Shown here: positions 25,742-34,063 of the stretch, piece by piece
Layout of the letters: the number at the start of each line of letters is the position of its first letter
How positions within the stretch are numbered: position 1 is the stretch's first letter
Source: CAZAMP01 sp964486455
GTDB taxonomy: Bacteria > Eisenbacteria > RBG-16-71-46 > CAZAMP01
Assembly: GCA_964486455.1 (NCBI GenBank)
Contig: CAZAMP010000021.1
Location: 8,360 to 72,359 of the forward strand
DNA length: 64,000 nucleotides
Direction of reading: 5' to 3'
Notes under the pieces: generated by a model
Told to the model about the DNA's origin: nothing
Database searches by the model: none
What the model saw: the letters and a program-made list of their open reading frames with translations, nothing else
Made by a program: the position numbers and the translations under genes

Positions 25742-27745
25742 TCACGGCAAGAGCACGATCCGTCTCACGTTCTGTTCGCTCTCCGCGCGAAGCCGTATGA
25801 AGTAGATTCCCGCCTCCACTCGATTTCCGCTTTGATCGCGTGCGTCCCAGCGAATGACGTGGCGTCCCGGATCCTGAACATCGGCCGAGCGGAGCACTCG
25901 GACCAGGCGGCCGCCCACGTCGTAGATTCCCACCCGCGTCCTTGCGCGCGACTCGAGCGCATACGCGATCGTGCCGGACGGGGGGAACGGATTCTGCGGG
26001 GATGAGAGCGCGCAGATCCCACCGGTGGTGAGTCGATGCGATCCGTCACCCATCGCGATGTCGACCGGCGGATCACCAACGACCCGCAACAGGAGATGCG
26101 ATGGACGGCTCCGACTGTGGTAGACCGTGTTTGTCGCAACGAGTGTCGTGTCGTTCTGATGGAATGGATCCCCGGTGTTGGGATTGGCATCGTAGCGCGG
26201 GTGGTTGGAACTGGAGATCGCGAGCAGGATCTGATGGCCTTCGGTGAAAACGAAGCTCGTCTCCCATAGATCGATCGCCATGAGATAGATCTCGCCCGGC
26301 GTCATGAACTCTTCGGTCTCCATGCTGTAGCGGTGTCTGGCGCGTAGGACTCCGTCACAGATGAGCATTGCCCTTCCGTCCGGATAGAGATCGCAGAGCT
26401 TGGCGGTGAAGTCCGTGTCGGTGCGGTCGGAGCTGACGTACACGTTGACGAGTACCTGGCCCGCGATTTCGAGAGGTGCCTGCAGCGGTTCGGACTCGTA
26501 GACGAGTACGTCGGACCGTCCCAGCGTCGGAGTCTGGTCGTAGGGGCCCGTTGGTAGGAAGAGATTCGCGCCACCGAGCGTCGGGACCGGATCGTCCGGA
26601 TCGTACGAGAAGGTCTTGGGAAGGTCGAACACTCCCGGAAGATCTGTGCTGAGGGCGGCTGTCGGTGTCAGGTAGAAGGCCAACTCCAGCGCGTCCGGCG
26701 GCCAGTAGTCGCTCGCGCGCCATTCGTTTCCGGGCGCGCCGGGCTCATCGACAGCACCCATGACGTAATAGGCCACCGGCGGGAGCTCCATGATGCCGTT
26801 CGCCTCACCGTCGAGCCAATAGCCGAACCAGTCTTCGGATGTTCCGATCAGCGCCTCGGCCGTCATGGCGTCGTCCGCGTCGGGGAAATAGAGCTCGCCG
26901 ACGTGTCCGTCCGCGCCGCCGCCGTGGGCCCAGGGTCCGATCAGGAGCTTCTGATTGCCGGCCGCGCCCTGGCCGCCGCCGCTCTGCAGCCCCGTGAAGC
27001 TGTTGATGTTTCCTTGGAGAAAGAGATCGTACCAGCCGGCGAATTGGTACGCGGGGATCGATTCCATCGGGTGGCGTGTTTCGGTATCGAGCCAGGACCA
27101 CCAACTGTCGTCGTTCGGATGGGCATCGAGCGAGTCCAGGATGTACGAGCTTCCTTGGCTGGCGAGCCAGCCCTCGACATCGTACTCACGAAACGCTCCG
27201 CCCGGGAACACCGTCTGTGAGTAGAAGTCGGACGGTGCGTAGCCAACGTGGAGGCAGCGGACCGAATCGGGAAGCGCGCCGGCGAGCAAGTTCTGTGTAA
27301 TCCCACGGGCGGAGCTGCCGATCGATCCGATGCGTCCATTGCACCACGTTTGCACGATGATCCAGCTGACGGTGTCGAGGCCGTCGGTGTGGTCCGGACC
27401 CCATCCGTCATCGCGGAAGAAGTTGTCCGTGCCCTCGGAGTCGTGGCAGCCGCGCGTGTCCTGGCAGACCGCGACGTAGCCGAGGTCCGCGACATAGGCG
27501 ACGTTGTCCGAATCGATTCCGTAAGGCGTTCGGTAAAGGATCACGGGCCAGGGGGCGTCATCGTCTTGGGGATAGTAGACGTCGGTGGCGAGCCGGATGC
27601 CGTCGGGCATCTCGACCATGAACCGCTCTACGACCGGATAGGCGTGTGAACCGGGCTCAATCGCCTCCGCGGGATTCCCTGCGACGATCGAAGCCACAAC
27701 TGCCGCAAACACGGTCATTGATCGATGGAGTGGTCGCGGTGTCAT
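25742..27745 (-). CDS. Exported CocE/NonD-family hydrolase (X-Pro dipeptidyl-peptidase-like) with FlgD-like C-terminal domain
   Basis: 667 residues. A signal peptide (FAAVVASIVAGNPAEA) is followed by an alpha/beta-hydrolase of the PF02129 type: RFMVEMPDGIRLATDVYYP, nucleophile elbow IGSIGSSARG, Asp in FAGWYDLF and His in GPWAHGG. A PF08530-type jelly roll follows (VYESEPLQAPLEIAGQV), and the C-terminus is a FlgD-type Ig domain (GIYDVGGRLVRVL) ending RRIVLLP. Relatives cleave X-Pro peptides, cocaine-like esters or beta-lactam side chains. A clear promoter lies upstream at 27779-27809. It is monocistronic. Confidence 0.88.
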   Translation of the reverse strand: MTPRPLHRSMTVFAAVVASIVAGNPAEAIEPGSHAYPVVERFMVEMPDGIRLATDVYYPQDDDAPWPVILYRTPYGIDSDNVAYVADLGYVAVCQDTRGCHDSEGTDNFFRDDGWGPDHTDGLDTVSWIIVQTWCNGRIGSIGSSARGITQNLLAGALPDSVRCLHVGYAPSDFYSQTVFPGGAFREYDVEGWLASQGSSYILDSLDAHPNDDSWWSWLDTETRHPMESIPAYQFAGWYDLFLQGNINSFTGLQSGGGQGAAGNQKLLIGPWAHGGGADGHVGELYFPDADDAMTAEALIGTSEDWFGYWLDGEANGIMELPPVAYYVMGAVDEPGAPGNEWRASDYWPPDALELAFYLTPTAALSTDLPGVFDLPKTFSYDPDDPVPTLGGANLFLPTGPYDQTPTLGRSDVLVYESEPLQAPLEIAGQVLVNVYVSSDRTDTDFTAKLCDLYPDGRAMLICDGVLRARHRYSMETEEFMTPGEIYLMAIDLWETSFVFTEGHQILLAISSSNHPRYDANPNTGDPFHQNDTTLVATNTVYHSRSRPSHLLLRVVGDPPVDIAMGDGSHRLTTGGICALSSPQNPFPPSGTIAYALESRARTRVGIYDVGGRLVRVLRSADVQDPGRHVIRWDARDQSGNRVEAGIYFIRLRAESEQNVRRIVLLP

Positions 27746-27778
27746 CCCATGCTCTTTCCGGGTGGCGCGTCACACTGA

Positions 27779-27809
27779 ATTATAGCAGGTCTGCGCTTCG
27801 AACGGTCAA
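27779..27809 (-). promoter_or_regulatory. Extended -10 promoter for the CocE-like gene
   Basis: On the minus strand TTGACC (27809-27804) and TATAAT (27784-27779) are separated by 19 bases, and the -10 is extended by TGC. The -35 overlaps the TGA stop of the upstream multihaem gene. The spacer length and extended -10 match the promoter at 2690-2720. Confidence 0.6.
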
Positions 27810-29779
27810 CGAATGACGAGTAGCCGGCTGGTCGCCGTGCCGGTGCGTGTCTCCACGCGCGCCCAGTAGACGCCGCTCGGCACGTCGGCGCCGCGGGAGT
27901 CGCGCCCGTCCCAGATCGCGACGTGAACTCCCGCCCTCGATTGGCTCCCGTCAAGGAGTCGCGTCACTTCCCGGCCGGCGACATCGTAGATCCGTATCCG
28001 GATGGGGCCCTCCTCCGTCACGCGATACGGGACCGAAAGCGCGCTACCTGTCGGACGCGTGTCAACGTTGAGCGGGGTTGGTGGGTCCGAGTACTCGAAG
28101 ACCTCGGTGTGCGGGAAGTTGTGGTCCGGGTGGCAAAGCACGGCGTCCGCGCATCGTCCATAGAGGCCGTAGTCCTCCGCACCGCCGTGATACTCCATAT
28201 GGCAGGAGAGGCAGGCGAGATAGCTTTGCCGATCGATGCTGAGCGGTGTCAGATGACACGCACGGCAGTCGTCTTTGGGTGCCGGATACCGATGAGAAAC
28301 ATTGTGCACGTAGTGAACGCGATAGGTGAGCAGATTGTCCGGCTCAAACGAGAGCGGCGCGTGACAGATGTTGCACGAGGCGGTGTTGTCGTTCGCGTGC
28401 AGGAGCTCGCCCATGTCCATGACCCCGACATGGCAGCTGTCACAGCCGCCGACCCATACATCGGTCGTCTCCGTTGCGTCGCCGACTTCGAGCGTCAGCT
28501 CGGTCGCCGCGTGACTCGTTTCGCCGAGGTACTCACGGCGGGCCTTCACGGTGAACAGATAGCGTCCCGGTTCAGCATCCTCGGGGAGATGGAACGTTAC
28601 GGTGTCCGAGACCGGACTGTCCCACAGATCGGGGTCGCCGAACGCTCCGCCGAAAAGAACATCCCCGGACGGAATGAGCTGCCATTCGGCGTAGTAGCCG
28701 TCACGCGACCGTGTGGCGACAAGTTGATTGCGAAGGAAGAAGTCTTCCAGCGGGACCTCGCTGTAGACCTGACGGATCCGGTGCTCCGGTCCCGCCAAGG
28801 CCGTGAGCAACACGCCTTCTTTGTTCTTGTCCTTGAAGAAGAGGACGCCCGGCCGAAAGTCGAAGTACCGGAGCCCACCGGATCTGCCCTCCAGGAAATC
28901 GCGATAGGTGGGGAGGTTTCCCTCGGGATGAAGTGCATGGCCGGATCCATCGGAAAACGTGAGTCGCACAGTGATACTGTCACCGGGCTCGATGGCATCA
29001 AGCTTTGTGAGACCGATCGCTACGGCATCGATGTGAAGCCCGTAGTCGAAGGCGGGTGACCACTCGAAGGAGACCGGTATAGTGAAGGGTGCCGAAGGAA
29101 GGAGACTCCATGTGAGGCGGAGCTCCGAAATCTCTTCATCAATAGAGAACGTCTCGGATTGATCCGGACCGCCGTTTCGGACCTGAAAGAGACCCTCCTG
29201 AGTGAACGTCGCCCCGCTGCAGTCACCCTCCTCGGGGCATGAAGTCGCCGTCTGCAACACGGCCGGCCGACGAATGGCGAACGCGTCGAACGGCGACTGC
29301 TCCCACGCCGAGCCCGCGTCGAGGATGATGGGATCACCAGCGGGATCGCCTTGCCCGTTGAGTCGTTCAAGCGTGAACGACTGCGGCCCCGTCATCCAGG
29401 CCGCGTCTCGATATGTCGTTCGCCGCATCCAGCCGCCGTCGGCCGGGAGCCATTCTTCTCGGAAGAGACCAAGCCCCCGCCAATCCAGAGGCGAGAGGAA
29501 GCTCTCCGTCCGGAGTCCATCAATCCCCTCGTCGACATCGCCTTCGAGCGTGGCGATGAGATCGATGAGATCGATGAAATACTGCCTGCCTGGAATGAGA
29601 CGGATCGGACGCCCGACTCCGTTCTCGACGGCGAGATCGAGCCCGACCGCGTCCGGTCGTCCGGTGGGCGGGGCACCATCGGTTCGGGCCGCGAGGGTCT
29701 GGAGGGGTGAGAGAGCTGCCAGGATAAAAATACCCGAGCGTAGCATCTCGGTTGTGGTCTGGAGAATGCGCCCGGTCAC
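27806..29779 (-). CDS. Exported multihaem cytochrome-like protein with FlgD-like C-terminal domain
   Basis: About 657 residues. A signal region (MLRSGIFILAALSPLQTLA) is followed by a long beta-rich part, then a cluster of haem c sites: CDSCH, CNICH, CRACH and CLSCH, plus the unusual spacing CADAVLCH (CX5CH). A FlgD-type Ig domain (RIYDVAGREVTRLL ... IWDGRDSRG) ends SRLLVIR. It is likely a periplasmic or surface electron-transfer protein. GTG 29779 is preferred over TTG 29803 because AAGGGG lies 6 bases before it. No terminal reductase gene is adjacent. Confidence 0.82.
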   Translation of the reverse strand: MTGRILQTTTEMLRSGIFILAALSPLQTLAARTDGAPPTGRPDAVGLDLAVENGVGRPIRLIPGRQYFIDLIDLIATLEGDVDEGIDGLRTESFLSPLDWRGLGLFREEWLPADGGWMRRTTYRDAAWMTGPQSFTLERLNGQGDPAGDPIILDAGSAWEQSPFDAFAIRRPAVLQTATSCPEEGDCSGATFTQEGLFQVRNGGPDQSETFSIDEEISELRLTWSLLPSAPFTIPVSFEWSPAFDYGLHIDAVAIGLTKLDAIEPGDSITVRLTFSDGSGHALHPEGNLPTYRDFLEGRSGGLRYFDFRPGVLFFKDKNKEGVLLTALAGPEHRIRQVYSEVPLEDFFLRNQLVATRSRDGYYAEWQLIPSGDVLFGGAFGDPDLWDSPVSDTVTFHLPEDAEPGRYLFTVKARREYLGETSHAATELTLEVGDATETTDVWVGGCDSCHVGVMDMGELLHANDNTASCNICHAPLSFEPDNLLTYRVHYVHNVSHRYPAPKDDCRACHLTPLSIDRQSYLACLSCHMEYHGGAEDYGLYGRCADAVLCHPDHNFPHTEVFEYSDPPTPLNVDTRPTGSALSVPYRVTEEGPIRIRIYDVAGREVTRLLDGSQSRAGVHVAIWDGRDSRGADVPSGVYWARVETRTGTATSRLLVIR

Positions 29780-29977
29780 CGTAATCCCCTTAACGGATTG
29801 CAATTACTTGAGATTCAGGCCCGATTGGGCAACGCGCTGTCAGGCAAGGTCTTGGGCAGAAACAGATGCAGGCTTCAGACCACACCCTTTGGAAACCAAA
29901 GTCTATTGTAACCGATATGAGAGCGGCCGCGCCACGGGGGCGGGGAGCGGTCACGGTCGCGTTCGACGACAGGAGGG

Positions 29978-31378
29978 TCAGGTCACAAGTCGGAAAGTAG
30001 TCGCGACCAGAAAGCAGATGACGAGCCCGATCGCCAGCGGGATCAGCGTGCTCAACGCGGCCCACTTGCCGCTACGCGTCTCCTTCCAGATCGTGAGGAT
30101 GGTCGTGGAGCATGGATTGTGCAGAAGCGAGAAGAGCATCAGGCAGACCGCGGTGAGCAGCGTCCAGTTGTTGTCGACGACGAGTAGCTGCCGGAGTTCC
30201 GACAAGCTCTCCAGCTCGGTCATCCGCCCGACACTCATGTAGGCCATGATGATCGTCGGCACGACGATCTCGTTCGCGGGAATCGCGATGATATAGGCGA
30301 GAAGAATGACACCGTCCAGGCCGAGCGCGTATCCGAATGGGTCTAGCCAGCCGGAGATGTGCGCCATGAGGCTCGCGTCCGCGACCTGGATGTTCCCCAT
30401 CAACCAGGCCAGCGCGCCGCACGGGGCCGCCATCAGGATCGCGCGCCAGAGGACGAAGATCGTACGGTCGATGAGCGACGTGTAGAGGATGCGGAGAATG
30501 CTGGGCCGCCGATACGGAGGCATCTCGAGTGTGAACGCGCTGGCTTCGCCTTTCAGGATGGTTCGCGATAGCCCCCACGAGACCACGAGCGTGAAGCCGA
30601 TACCGATGAGAACCACTCCGACGACGCTCCCCGCGGCGGCGACGGACGCCCACCCTGGAGAGAACGACGCGCCCACGAAGATCGTCGCCAACATGATCAA
30701 CGTGGGGAAGCGTCCGTTGCAGGGCACGAAGTTGTTGGTCAGGATCGCGATGAGTCGCTCCCTCGGTGAGTCGATGATCCGTGTGGAGATCACACCGGCC
30801 GCGTTGCAGCCAAAGCCCATCGCCATGGTGAGTGCCTGCTTTCCGTGTGCGCCGGCGCGGCAGAAGAGCCAGTCGAGATTGAAAGCAACGCGAGGGAGAT
30901 ATCCCAGATCCTCCAGGATGGTGAAGAGTGGGAAGAAGATCGCCATCGGCGGAAGCATCACGCTGATCACCCACGCCAGCCCGCGATAGACGCCGTGCCA
31001 GATGAAACCGGTCACCCACCACGGCACCCCCCAACTGTCGAAGAGAGACGCGGCCTGCGATTCGATCCAGAACAGCGCGGAAGCGAGCATGGAGGAAGGG
31101 ACGTTTGCTCCGGTGATCGTCACCCAGATCACGCACGACAGAAGAAGGAACATGATTGGAAGCCCGAAGATCCGTGACGTGACGATGCGATCGATCCGCT
31201 GGTCCAAGTCCCACTTTGTGTTGCCCGTCCGGCGGATGGCCCGAGACGCGATACGGTCCGCTTCGTCGTAGAGTGAGACCACCATACGGTCGCGGAAGCG
31301 GCCGCCCAGTTGTCGCTGGAGCTCTTCCGCCTTGGAGAGGATCTCGCCGGCCGAGAGTCCCGGCGCGTGGTCACTCAC
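29978..31378 (-). CDS. FeoB membrane domain as a separate protein (split FeoB)
   Basis: About 467 residues containing the FeoB transmembrane part: two Gate/nucleoside-recognition repeats, with FPLFTILEDLGYLPRVAF, the conserved MGFGCNAAGV cysteine motif and NNFVPCNGRFPTL, and a second half with NEIVVPTIIMAY and NNWTLLTAVCLML. The GTPase domain is encoded by the preceding gene. GTG 31378 overlaps the end of that gene by 8 bases, consistent with coupled synthesis of two subunits. The protein forms the membrane pore for Fe2+ (or perhaps Mn2+) uptake. Confidence 0.87.
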   Translation of the reverse strand: MSDHAPGLSAGEILSKAEELQRQLGGRFRDRMVVSLYDEADRIASRAIRRTGNTKWDLDQRIDRIVTSRIFGLPIMFLLLSCVIWVTITGANVPSSMLASALFWIESQAASLFDSWGVPWWVTGFIWHGVYRGLAWVISVMLPPMAIFFPLFTILEDLGYLPRVAFNLDWLFCRAGAHGKQALTMAMGFGCNAAGVISTRIIDSPRERLIAILTNNFVPCNGRFPTLIMLATIFVGASFSPGWASVAAAGSVVGVVLIGIGFTLVVSWGLSRTILKGEASAFTLEMPPYRRPSILRILYTSLIDRTIFVLWRAILMAAPCGALAWLMGNIQVADASLMAHISGWLDPFGYALGLDGVILLAYIIAIPANEIVVPTIIMAYMSVGRMTELESLSELRQLLVVDNNWTLLTAVCLMLFSLLHNPCSTTILTIWKETRSGKWAALSTLIPLAIGLVICFLVATTFRLVT

Positions 31379-32237
31379 CGCGCACCTCCGTATTCGTCCG
31401 CTCGCTCCGTGCGCCGGTCGATTCGGTGTCGCCGACTGAGCCGGTGCCGCCGGCGGAGAGTCTCGCGAGCTCACCGCTAAGGAGCGCCTGGCGAACGCGG
31501 TGATCGCCTTCCAGCAATCGGTAGGCGACCCAGCGCGCGTTCGAGAGTCCCGGCGCGTGCGCCTCGATGAGCGGCAGAATGTCGTCGACGGCCTCTTTCA
31601 CGATCGGCGGGGGAGAGGTTCTGCGCGGCGAGGTCCGGGTTTCGCCTGTTGTGACCGCGGCCACGGTGCGGACGAGCTCGTGCAATCCCTCTCCGGTCCG
31701 CGCCACGGTCGGGATGGCGGGAACACCGATATCACGCGCCAGAGAGCGGACGTCGACCTCCAGCCCCTTGCGGTGGGCCTCATCCATCAGATTCACGCAC
31801 ACGACGACTTTGCTCGTGATCTCGAGCACCTGCAGGACAAGATTGAGATTGCGCGCCAGGGCGGTGGCATCCACGACCACGACCGTACAGTCGGGATCTC
31901 CGAAGAGGATGAAGTCGCGCGCGATTTCTTCGTCTTGAGAGGCGGAGAGCAGCGAGTATGTGCCCGGGAGATCGACGAGCTTGTAGCGCGTGCCGTCGAG
32001 AACGAACCCGCCTTCCGCGCGTGTAACGGTTTTCCCTGGCCAATTCCCCGTGTGTTGGCGCAGGCCGGTGAGCGCGTTGAAGACCGACGATTTCCCCGTG
32101 TTCGGATTGCCCGCCAGCGCAACGACGCGATCGAACTTCCGCAGCGAGATGCCCATCCGCTCGATCCGCCCGTAGGCGGGGCAGCCGTCGCATCCCGGGG
32201 GTGTATTTCGCTCTTCGTTCGTTATTGTCATGTTCAT
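31371..32237 (-). CDS. FeoB GTPase domain as a separate protein (split FeoB)
   Basis: 288 residues with all G motifs of FeoB: GNPNTGKSS (G1), the switch GNWPGKTVT (G2), DLPGTYSL (G3) and NLMD (G4), followed by the helical GDI-like region. The N-terminus has CDGCPAY, a paired-Cys element seen in some FeoB proteins and possibly metal-binding. It ends before the transmembrane part. The ATG overlaps the stop of the DtxR-FeoA gene (32234-32237). It would provide GTP hydrolysis for the membrane subunit encoded next. Confidence 0.88.
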   Translation of the reverse strand: MNMTITNEERNTPPGCDGCPAYGRIERMGISLRKFDRVVALAGNPNTGKSSVFNALTGLRQHTGNWPGKTVTRAEGGFVLDGTRYKLVDLPGTYSLLSASQDEEIARDFILFGDPDCTVVVVDATALARNLNLVLQVLEITSKVVVCVNLMDEAHRKGLEVDVRSLARDIGVPAIPTVARTGEGLHELVRTVAAVTTGETRTSPRRTSPPPIVKEAVDDILPLIEAHAPGLSNARWVAYRLLEGDHRVRQALLSGELARLSAGGTGSVGDTESTGARSERTNTEVRGE

Positions 32238-33253
32238 GCTTCCTCTGTGCTCGTGTCGTCCGGTCGCACCCAGATCCGCTCCGCCTGCGAACGTCGGAGG
32301 CCGATCGTCGTGGAGCGGACCCGATAGGCGCGCGGGTCGCCGGCGAAGTTAGTGAGCAGCGGCTTGACGCGAGTGCCGGGCGTGAGACCGAGATCCAGTA
32401 GTCGGCGGCGGCTGAATCCACGGCACCCCGAATCCAACGCGATGATCTCGGCGTTGCGGCCGTCGTCCAACTCGGCAAGCGGAACCGCGTCATTTATCCG
32501 GGACGCTTCATCGGGCGCCGACGTAACCTGGATATTGGACGCCACCACGTTCGCCAGTCGGATTTCGTTCTCGCCGTCGGAGATGACGATTCTCTCCGGC
32601 GCGTTTTCGAGGACACGGACGATCTTCCCCGGCTTCAGGTCGGCGGCGATGATCTGCTCCAGTACCGGCTCCGGCTCGTCCTCCACATGGACAATTCGTC
32701 CGGGCTCGCCCGCCGGCCAATCCGTGAGCGGCACCGCGACGAAGCTCGTCACGCGTCCGTCGGCGGCCGGGATCGGCGCGCCGTGAGGGTCGCTCCTCGG
32801 ATGACCAAGGTGGGCGTCAAGCGCGTCGAGATCCTCGGCCGACAGGTGGTGCTCGATACGTTCCGCAGAGCGATGAAGCTTGGTCAGCGGCACTCCCGCC
32901 TCGTCGGAGAGGTATCGCTCCCACAGCCGGTGGGCGCGAACGACGTGGATTCCCCAGCGCTCGCCCTCGGTCGTAAGGCGGAGCCCGCGTCCGGACGACG
33001 TCAAGAGTCCCGCCGTCTCCATTCTCAGGACCAACGCGACCGTTCGCTTCTGGTCGAGGCCGAGTGCGCCGGCGAGCGAAGTCGGCGTGGCGAAGAAGCC
33101 GCGGTGCTCTCGATCGAGAAGATGCTTGAGCGCGTCCTCTACAAGAACGCGTTTGCGCAGGGAGTGCCAGCTCCTCGCAAGGGCGATGAGACCGATTCGC
33201 GGCAGAAAGAGCACGACGATGAGCGCGCTGAGCGGAAGCCAGATCCAGTTCAT
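32234..33253 (-). CDS. Membrane-anchored DtxR-family regulator fused to FeoA-like domains
   Basis: 339 residues in the order: one N-terminal transmembrane helix (WLPLSALIVVLFLPRIGLIAL), a winged helix (~38-95), a DtxR dimerisation/metal domain (~100-160, with AERIEHHLS, an ExxEH metal signature as in MntR) and two FeoA/SH3-like domains (~172-240 and ~252-330). FeoA domains normally act with FeoB in the cytoplasm, while DtxR proteins bind DNA. This protein could act as a FeoA subunit, a membrane-bound metal sensor, or both. Both ends overlap their neighbours by 4 bases, so the operon is tightly coupled. Confidence 0.82.
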   Translation of the reverse strand: MNWIWLPLSALIVVLFLPRIGLIALARSWHSLRKRVLVEDALKHLLDREHRGFFATPTSLAGALGLDQKRTVALVLRMETAGLLTSSGRGLRLTTEGERWGIHVVRAHRLWERYLSDEAGVPLTKLHRSAERIEHHLSAEDLDALDAHLGHPRSDPHGAPIPAADGRVTSFVAVPLTDWPAGEPGRIVHVEDEPEPVLEQIIAADLKPGKIVRVLENAPERIVISDGENEIRLANVVASNIQVTSAPDEASRINDAVPLAELDDGRNAEIIALDSGCRGFSRRRLLDLGLTPGTRVKPLLTNFAGDPRAYRVRSTTIGLRRSQAERIWVRPDDTSTEEA

Positions 33254-33924
33254 TGTCCGGTTGACTCCTTCTCGATCACGAGCACCTGGTCAGCGGCTTC
33301 ACGTCCGAGGCCTTGCACGACGCCCGCCGCCTTGATCCGTATCTCTCCACCGTACGGCTCGATGTGGAGCACTCGCACCCCGACCTTCGGGTAGAGTCCG
33401 AGGCCGCCCAAGTAACGGAGAAACGCCGGGTCGAGATCGCGCACCTGGGCAATGGTCGCCGCTCGTCCGGCCTCGAGGTCACTCAATCGACGCAACCGAT
33501 GCTCGGGCATGCTTCCGTCCTTGGCCGGAATCGGGTGACCATGCGGATCGGTTTCGGGGTGGCCGAGAAGCGCGTCGATCCGGTCCTCCAGGTCATCCGA
33601 GATCGCGTGCTCGAGCTTTTCCGCTTCGGCGTGCACCAGGTCCCATCCATAGCCCAATGTCTTGTGAAGAAAGAGCTCCAGCAAACGATGATGTCTGAGG
33701 ACCGCGAGTGCACGACGCCGGCCCTCCTGGGTGAGGCGCGCGCCCTTTCTCTTCTCGTGAATGACCAATCGCGGACGACGCGTATTGAGCCGCCGCAGCA
33801 TGCCGGATACCGATGCTGGCCTAACCCCGAGACGTTCGGCGAGTTTGTGGGTCGACGCCAGGCCACTCGTCGAGGAAATCTCGAGTATGGCTTTGAGGTA
33901 ATCCTCAACAGATTGTGAAGGCAA
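33250..33924 (-). CDS. DtxR/MntR-family metal-dependent transcriptional regulator
   Basis: About 224 residues: winged helix (VEDYLKAILEI ... VRPASVSGMLRRL), dimerisation/metal domain with EKLEHAISDD, and a C-terminal FeoA/SH3 domain (HRLRRLSDLEAGRAATIAQV). The ligand pattern is ExxEH, the MntR-type (manganese) signature, rather than the CxxEH of DtxR/IdeR. TTG 33924 is preferred to TTG 33936 because GGAGG at 33934-33930 then sits 5 bases upstream. It is first in the split-FeoB operon and probably represses it through the palindrome at 33938-33951. Confidence 0.88.
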   Translation of the reverse strand: MPSQSVEDYLKAILEISSTSGLASTHKLAERLGVRPASVSGMLRRLNTRRPRLVIHEKRKGARLTQEGRRRALAVLRHHRLLELFLHKTLGYGWDLVHAEAEKLEHAISDDLEDRIDALLGHPETDPHGHPIPAKDGSMPEHRLRRLSDLEAGRAATIAQVRDLDPAFLRYLGGLGLYPKVGVRVLHIEPYGGEIRIKAAGVVQGLGREAADQVLVIEKESTGQ

Positions 33925-33937
33925 ACTAACCTCCAAA

Positions 33938-33951
33938 TTAGTCGCAACTAA
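33938..33951. promoter_or_regulatory. Candidate DtxR/MntR operator
   Basis: TTAGT-cgca-ACTAA is a perfect inverted repeat (five-base arms) lying just before the ribosome binding site of the regulator gene and between it and the divergent tldD gene. DtxR-family boxes commonly have TTAG...CTAA ends. The position fits autoregulation. Inference from pattern and location. Confidence 0.55.
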
Positions 33952-34063
33952 CTTAAGTGTCGGTCAACGTTCTCCGATCGTCAACAGTTTTCTGCACGCC
34001 GAGCGCGTTGTGGTAGTGTACTCGGACGCTGTAAACCCCTATGTCGATACGTGGAGGTCCATT

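Noticed and set aside
29978..32237. FeoB split caused by a frameshift
   Set aside because: The downstream gene has its own GTG start overlapping by 8 bases, both parts are intact, and naturally split FeoB proteins are known. I treat it as two genes.
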